The notes under the pieces were generated by a model. It was not told the DNA's origin and did no database searches. It was given only the letters and a program-made list of their open reading frames with translations. From NCBI GenBank assembly GCA_900754795.1, contig CAAEEA010000078.1, positions 1 to 38,018 of the forward strand: a DNA stretch of 38,018 bases, given 5' to 3'. Origin of the DNA: Clostridia bacterium. Lineage in GTDB: Bacteria > Bacillota > Clostridia > Peptostreptococcales > Anaerovoracaceae. A program made the translations under genes and the position numbers. This document shows, piece by piece, positions 34,328 through 38,018 of this stretch (positions within the stretch are counted from its first letter, which is position 1; every line of letters starts with the position of its first letter).

Positions 34328-36214
34328 CTACAGTTTTTTTACGAACAGAGCTCTGACGGCATTGAGAACGGCTATTATCATTACTCCCACGTCGGCGAAT
34401 ATGGCAAGCCACATATTGGCGATCCCGAGAGCGCCGAGGATGAGACAGGCGAACTTGATGCCTATGGCAAAGGTGATGTTCTGATACACGATGGAAAGGC
34501 ATTTGCGGGATATGCGTATCGCCTTTGCTATCTTCAGTGGATCGTCGTCCATGAGGACCACATCGGCCGCTTCTATGGCCGCGTCTGATCCCATGGCTCC
34601 CATGGCGATGCCGATATCGGCCCGGCTTAGTACGGGAGCGTCGTTGATTCCGTCGCCGACAAAAGCCAGTTTGTCTTTTTCCGGTTTGCTTTCGATGAGT
34701 TCTTCGACCTTTTCAACTTTACCGGCAGGGAGCAGTTCGCTGCAGACCATATCTATTCCAAGATCCGACGCTACGCGGTCTGCCGCTTCACGGCGGTCGC
34801 CGGTGAGCATTACGGTCTTTTCCACACCGGCTTTTCGCAGGGCGGCAACGGCCTCCCTGGAAGTCGGTTTTTCCACATCTGAGATCAGAAGATGACCGGC
34901 GTATCTGCCTCCGACGGCGATGTGGATAACGGTACCGGCGCTGTGACAAGGTACATATTCAACGTTCAGCGAATCCATCAGTTTGTCATTTCCCGCGGCT
35001 ACTTCTGTTCCGTCTACCTCCGCGATGACGCCTCCGCCGCTTATTTCGCGCACATTGCTTACACGTCTTCTGTCTATCGGTTTGCCGAAGGCTTTCCGGA
35101 TGCTGGCGCTTATCGGATGAGAAGAAGAACTTTCCGCGAGAGCCGCGTATTCGAGCAGTTTCTCATCATCCATGGTCTGATGATGTATGCCGTTAACTTC
35201 AAATACGCCCTGAGTGAGGGTTCCCGTCTTGTCAAAGACCACGATCTTTGTCTTTGAAAGAGTCTCAAGATAGTTGGAACCTTTTACGAGGACGCCGGCT
35301 TTGCTCGCGCCTCCTATACCCGCGAAAAAGCTGAGGGGAATGCTGATTACAAGGGCGCACGGACAGCTTATTACAAGGAATGTAAGAGCCCTGTATATCC
35401 AGTCGCCCCAGCACGGGTCGGCTCCGATGGCAAAAAATCTGATAGCAGGAGGCAATATCGCCAGAGCCAGAGCCAGAGCGCACACAGCGGGAGTGTATAT
35501 CCGGGCGAAACGGGAAATAAAGTTTTCTGATCTTGATTTGCGGGAGCTGGCGTTTTCGACGAGATCAAGTATCTTTGACACCGTCGACTCGCCGAATTCT
35601 CTGGAGGTGCGTATTCTGAGCAGTCCCGTCATGTTTACACATCCGCTTATGATTTCATCCCCCGCGTTTACGTCACGCGGTATTGATTCTCCGGTGAGGG
35701 CGGCGGTGTTCAGAGTTGAAGAGCCTTCGATGACAACCCCGTCGATAGGTACTTTTTCGCCGGGGCGGACTGTTATAACGCTGCCTGCGGCAACCTCCTC
35801 CGGATCGACCCTTTCAAGCTGCCCGTTTTTCTCGATGTTGGCATAGTCAGGACGGATGTCCATCAGCTCGCTGATGTTGCGGCGGCTCTTTCCGACGGCG
35901 TAGCTCTGAAACAGCTCTCCCACCTGGTAAAAAAGCATTACGGCTATGGCTTCTGTATAATCGCCGCTTTTTTCATACAGAGCCAGGGCGATAGCTCCGA
36001 GAGTGGCTATGGCCATGAGAAAGCTCTCGTCAAATACCTGTCTGTTTTTTATGCCTTTCGCGGCTTTAATGAGGATATCATAACCTATGATCAGATAAGG
36101 GATCAGGTAAAGCCCGAATCTGACAAGCCCTGTAACAGGAACAAACATTAGTCCTGTCATCATGGCGGCGGAGATAATTATCCTCGCCAGCGTTTTTTTC
36201 TGTTTCCTGTTCAT
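34328..36214 (-). CDS. zntA: P1B-2-type zinc/cadmium/lead-exporting ATPase
   Basis: This 628-residue metal pump shows all P-type motifs: SCPCALV (metal-binding CPC in the membrane), DKTGTLT (phosphorylated Asp), SSSHPIS, MLTGD and VGDGINDAPVL. Near the C-terminus Asn-x7-Lys-x20-Asp-x-Gly (QNITFAIGIK ... FADVG) matches the P1B-2 signature, predicting Zn2+, Cd2+ and Pb2+ export. It has no N-terminal HMA domain; a separate 72-residue HMA protein is encoded 10 bases upstream in the same operon. Transcription from the promoter at 36488-36515 is probably repressed by the ArsR-type protein across the divergent gap. Confidence 0.95.
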   Translation of the reverse strand: MNRKQKKTLARIIISAAMMTGLMFVPVTGLVRFGLYLIPYLIIGYDILIKAAKGIKNRQVFDESFLMAIATLGAIALALYEKSGDYTEAIAVMLFYQVGELFQSYAVGKSRRNISELMDIRPDYANIEKNGQLERVDPEEVAAGSVITVRPGEKVPIDGVVIEGSSTLNTAALTGESIPRDVNAGDEIISGCVNMTGLLRIRTSREFGESTVSKILDLVENASSRKSRSENFISRFARIYTPAVCALALALAILPPAIRFFAIGADPCWGDWIYRALTFLVISCPCALVISIPLSFFAGIGGASKAGVLVKGSNYLETLSKTKIVVFDKTGTLTQGVFEVNGIHHQTMDDEKLLEYAALAESSSSHPISASIRKAFGKPIDRRRVSNVREISGGGVIAEVDGTEVAAGNDKLMDSLNVEYVPCHSAGTVIHIAVGGRYAGHLLISDVEKPTSREAVAALRKAGVEKTVMLTGDRREAADRVASDLGIDMVCSELLPAGKVEKVEELIESKPEKDKLAFVGDGINDAPVLSRADIGIAMGAMGSDAAIEAADVVLMDDDPLKIAKAIRISRKCLSIVYQNITFAIGIKFACLILGALGIANMWLAIFADVGVMIIAVLNAVRALFVKKL

Positions 36215-36224
36215 GACGCGCCTC

Positions 36225-36443
36225 TTATAAGAAGATCTCGCAGTCGTCTTCTACTTTCTTGCAGTTTTTGCGTACTTCCTGCATGACTGCGCCCGGTTCA
36301 TGGCCTTCTTCAAACTCAACGTTCATCTTGAGAGTCATGAAGTTTACGGTCGCGGACTTCACTCCGGCGGTTTTTCTTGCGGCGAGCTCCATCTTGTTGG
36401 CGCAGTTTGCGCAGTCCACATCAATTTTATAAGTCTTTTTCAT
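36225..36443 (-). CDS. Stand-alone HMA heavy-metal-binding protein
   Basis: A 72-residue ferredoxin-like HMA domain. The metal site is DCANC (Cys11, Cys14) in the first loop; the acidic residue before the first Cys is common in Zn/Cd-binding HMA domains. The protein is likely a chaperone or the detached N-terminal domain of the adjacent ATPase. It begins the efflux operon; RBS TAAGGAGG lies just before the ATG. Confidence 0.92.
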   Translation of the reverse strand: MKKTYKIDVDCANCANKMELAARKTAGVKSATVNFMTLKMNVEFEEGHEPGAVMQEVRKNCKKVEDDCEIFL

Positions 36444-36455
36444 AACGGCCTCCTT

Positions 36456-36475
36456 AATTAAACGATTGCTTAATT
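36456..36475. promoter_or_regulatory. Candidate ArsR/SmtB-type operator
   Basis: AATTAAACGATTGCTTAATT is a 10+10 inverted repeat matching at 8 of 10 pairs. It lies between the -10 and the ribosome site of the efflux operon, next to a gene for an ArsR-family regulator. AT-rich inverted repeats in this position are typical for SmtB/CadC repressors. Confidence 0.6.
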
Positions 36476-36487
36476 ATTTATATTTTT

Positions 36488-36515
36488 ATAATACCACGAA
36501 TTGCCGTGAAGTCAA
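36488..36515 (-). promoter_or_regulatory. Promoter of the metal efflux operon
   Basis: On the minus strand, -35 TTGACT (36510-36515) and -10 TATTAT (36488-36493) are 16 bases apart, about 45 bases before the HMA gene. The candidate operator lies immediately downstream. Confidence 0.65.
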
Positions 36516-36606
36516 CAGTTTTTTTCGATTTTTTTTATGAAATTGTTTCCGCCGGCAAAAAAACTGTGATAAAATAATTGCAAGACGATTTAAAGGAGGA
36601 AAAGAG

Positions 36607-36966
36607 ATGAGCAGCAGACTGCCTCACGACCACGGTCAGCTCATAGAAGAAAGACCGGAAAGCATACCGAAAACAGAGGATTTTCAGGCTGTGGCCGATG
36701 TTTTTAAACAGCTCTGCGACGGCAGCCGTATCAGAATATTCTGGATACTCTGTCACTGGGAAGAGTGCGTAACCAATCTGGCGTCTATCGTAGGGATGAG
36801 CAGTCCGGCTGTTTCTCACCACCTGAGGCAGCTGAAAGCCGGCGGGCTCATAGTCAGCCGGAGAGTCGGAAAAGAGGTATATTACAAAGCGGCGGAGACC
36901 ATGCAGGCTCAAAGCCTCCATCATATGATAGAAAAAATGGTGGAGATCACCTGCCCGGCTGAGTAG
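36607..36966 (+). CDS. ArsR/SmtB-family metal-responsive repressor
   Basis: The 119-residue winged-helix protein has VADVFKQLCDGSRIRIFWIL (dimer and alpha-3 region), the DNA-reading helix MSSPAVSHHLRQLKAGGLI, and a wing. Candidate metal ligands: His7 and His9 in the N-terminal arm (LPHDHG), Cys residues of CHWEEC (CadC has ELCVC; here the second Cys is Thr), and HHMIEKMVE in the last helix, like the SmtB alpha-5 zinc site. This mix suggests zinc sensing. GGAGG sits 7 bases upstream of ATG 36607. It is divergent from the efflux operon it probably represses and 14 bases upstream of a macrodomain gene. Confidence 0.9.
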   Translation: MSSRLPHDHGQLIEERPESIPKTEDFQAVADVFKQLCDGSRIRIFWILCHWEECVTNLASIVGMSSPAVSHHLRQLKAGGLIVSRRVGKEVYYKAAETMQAQSLHHMIEKMVEITCPAE

Positions 36967-36980
36967 GAAAGGAGCGGGCC

Positions 36981-37502
36981 ATGAGCGTAATAAAGACAGA
37001 ACAGGGCGACATAACCGCGCTTAACTGTGACGCTATAGTAAACGCGGCGAATCACAGCCTCCTCGGTGGAGGAGGCGTAGACGGAGCCATACACCGGGCG
37101 GCAGGTCCGGGACTTCTTTCGGAATGCAGAACCCTCGGAGGCTGCCGCACGGGAGAAGCCAAAATAACAGGAGGATATAACCTCAAAGCGCGTTATGTGA
37201 TTCATACGGTGGGACCTGTATACAGCGGAGCGCCATCAGATCCGATACTTCTTGCCAGTTGTTACAGAAATTCTCTTGACCTTGCCGAAAACCACGGCGT
37301 ACACACCATAGCTTTTCCGGCGATCTCTACCGGCGTCTATGGCTATCCGCCTGAAAAAGCCGTGCCTGTAGCCGTAAATACTGTACGCGGATGGCTGAAA
37401 GAAAAGGACGGACGTGATATGACAGTGATCTTCGTATGCTTCAGCAGGGAAATGTACGATTTGTACGAAAACTACTTGAACTCCGTTAAGGATATGCTAT
37501 AA
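36981..37502 (+). CDS. Macrodomain protein, probable ADP-ribose/O-acetyl-ADP-ribose hydrolase
   Basis: The 173-residue single macrodomain resembles E. coli YmdB. It has GDITALNCDAIVNAANHSLLGGGGVDGAIH (ADP-ribose loop) and FPAISTGVYGYPPEKA (second phosphate loop); NAAN, GGGGVDGAI and the later STGVYGYP are intact. Family members remove ADP-ribose from proteins or deacetylate O-acetyl-ADP-ribose. It follows the repressor by 14 bases with RBS GGAAAGGAG, so the two are probably co-transcribed. A link to metal stress would be inference. Confidence 0.95.
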   Translation: MSVIKTEQGDITALNCDAIVNAANHSLLGGGGVDGAIHRAAGPGLLSECRTLGGCRTGEAKITGGYNLKARYVIHTVGPVYSGAPSDPILLASCYRNSLDLAENHGVHTIAFPAISTGVYGYPPEKAVPVAVNTVRGWLKEKDGRDMTVIFVCFSREMYDLYENYLNSVKDML

Positions 37503-37523
37503 TAATATTATATTCAAACAAAG

Positions 37524-37552
37524 ACATCCGGAAAGCCATTCCGGGTGTTTTT
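37524..37552 (+). terminator. Rho-independent terminator after the macrodomain gene
   Basis: A 10-base stem (37524-37533 with 37539-37548, ACATCCGGAA with one G-T pair) and 5-base loop are followed by five T. It separates the macrodomain gene from the MATE gene. Confidence 0.88.
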
Positions 37553-37580
37553 AATGGGGAAAGAAATGAAGGAGGCAAAG

Positions 37581-38018
37581 ATGGACACAGAAAGGGAGAC
37601 GATCGCTGAGATCGAACAAATAGAGAAGAAAAAGCATGAGATAGATATGGTCAACGGACCTATTCTTAAAAAAATGCTGGTATTCGCTTTTCCGCTGATG
37701 TGCTCAGGCGTGCTCCAGCTGCTCTTTAACGCGGCGGATATAATCGTAGTGGGCAGGTTTGCCGGAGACAATTCACTGGCGGCGGTAGGTTCGACGTCAT
37801 CGCTTATACTGCTTCTTTCAAACCTTTTCATAGGTCTTTCCGTGGGCGGCAATGTGCTGACCGCCAGATATTTCGGAGCCAAAAAGGAAAAGGATCTGAG
37901 CGAGACGGTACATACCGCGATAACCATAAGTTTTATAAGCGGAGTGATCCTCGCCGCGGCCGGAATAATACTCGCAAAACCCATACTTCATCTTATGCAG
38001 GCTCCGGATACGGTCATA
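37581..38018 (+). CDS. MATE-family efflux transporter, 3' end outside window
   Basis: The frame stays open to the window end, giving 146 residues of the N-terminal half. A charged start (MDTERETIAEIEQIEKKK) is followed by NGPILKKMLVFAFPLMCSGVLQLLFNAADIIVVGRFAGDNSLAAVGSTSS, the typical first two MATE segments, then LFIGLSVGGNVLTARYFGAK. MATE proteins export cationic drugs or metabolites using Na+ or H+. ATG 37581 has GGAGG 5 bases upstream; an earlier in-frame ATG at 37566 is weaker. Confidence 0.93.
   Translation, partial: MDTERETIAEIEQIEKKKHEIDMVNGPILKKMLVFAFPLMCSGVLQLLFNAADIIVVGRFAGDNSLAAVGSTSSLILLLSNLFIGLSVGGNVLTARYFGAKKEKDLSETVHTAITISFISGVILAAAGIILAKPILHLMQAPDTVI

Overview
The window looks like chromosome from an anaerobic, peptide- or amino-acid-using Firmicute of the Clostridia. 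The inference rests on strong GGAGG ribosome binding sites, a single-chain clostridial-type PurL, a PurO-like IMP cyclohydrolase paired with a separate AICAR formyltransferase, sigma-54 (RpoN) activators, and a large share of peptide-handling genes. I see no rRNA, tRNA, CRISPR array, insertion sequence or phage gene. No stretch longer than 300 bases lacks a gene.

Region 1 (1-6410) is a sigma-54-controlled peptide module. It holds a sigma-54 activator, a class A beta-lactamase-fold protein that has lost its catalytic serine, and then a three-gene operon behind a good -24/-12 promoter: M19 dipeptidase, APC amino acid permease (split by a -1 frame change at A AAA AAT), and an intracellular transglutaminase-like protein. 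Region 2 (6433-8944) holds unlinked genes: a two-domain VOC protein, an unrecognised two-anchor membrane protein and a TRIC-family channel.

Region 3 (9138-21776) is a long de novo purine operon read from a near-consensus promoter: purE, purC, purF, purM, purN, purO, formyltransferase-only purH, purD and single-chain purL, closed by a CofE-like ligase gene and a bidirectional terminator. purK, purB and purA are not in the window. PurF lacks its N-terminal cysteine.

Region 4 (21813-34322) is a second, larger sigma-54 peptide module. A divergent sigma-54 activator with a PAS domain faces a near-perfect -24/-12 promoter. That promoter reads a class C beta-lactamase-family serine hydrolase, a complete Dpp/Opp-type peptide ABC transporter (two permeases, two ATPases, lipoprotein), a P1/DmpA aminopeptidase, a second M19 dipeptidase and a second transglutaminase-like protein. 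Modules 1 and 4 share the same parts: sigma-54 activator, beta-lactamase-fold protein, importer, M19 dipeptidase, transglutaminase-like protein. The most notable inference is that they are two paralogous systems for taking up and breaking down unusual peptides, possibly ones containing D-residues or isopeptide bonds.

Region 5 (34328-38018) is a zinc/cadmium efflux locus (P1B-2 ATPase and a stand-alone HMA metal-binding protein), divergent from an ArsR/SmtB-type repressor that is co-directional with a macrodomain gene. A MATE transporter gene then runs off the end of the window.
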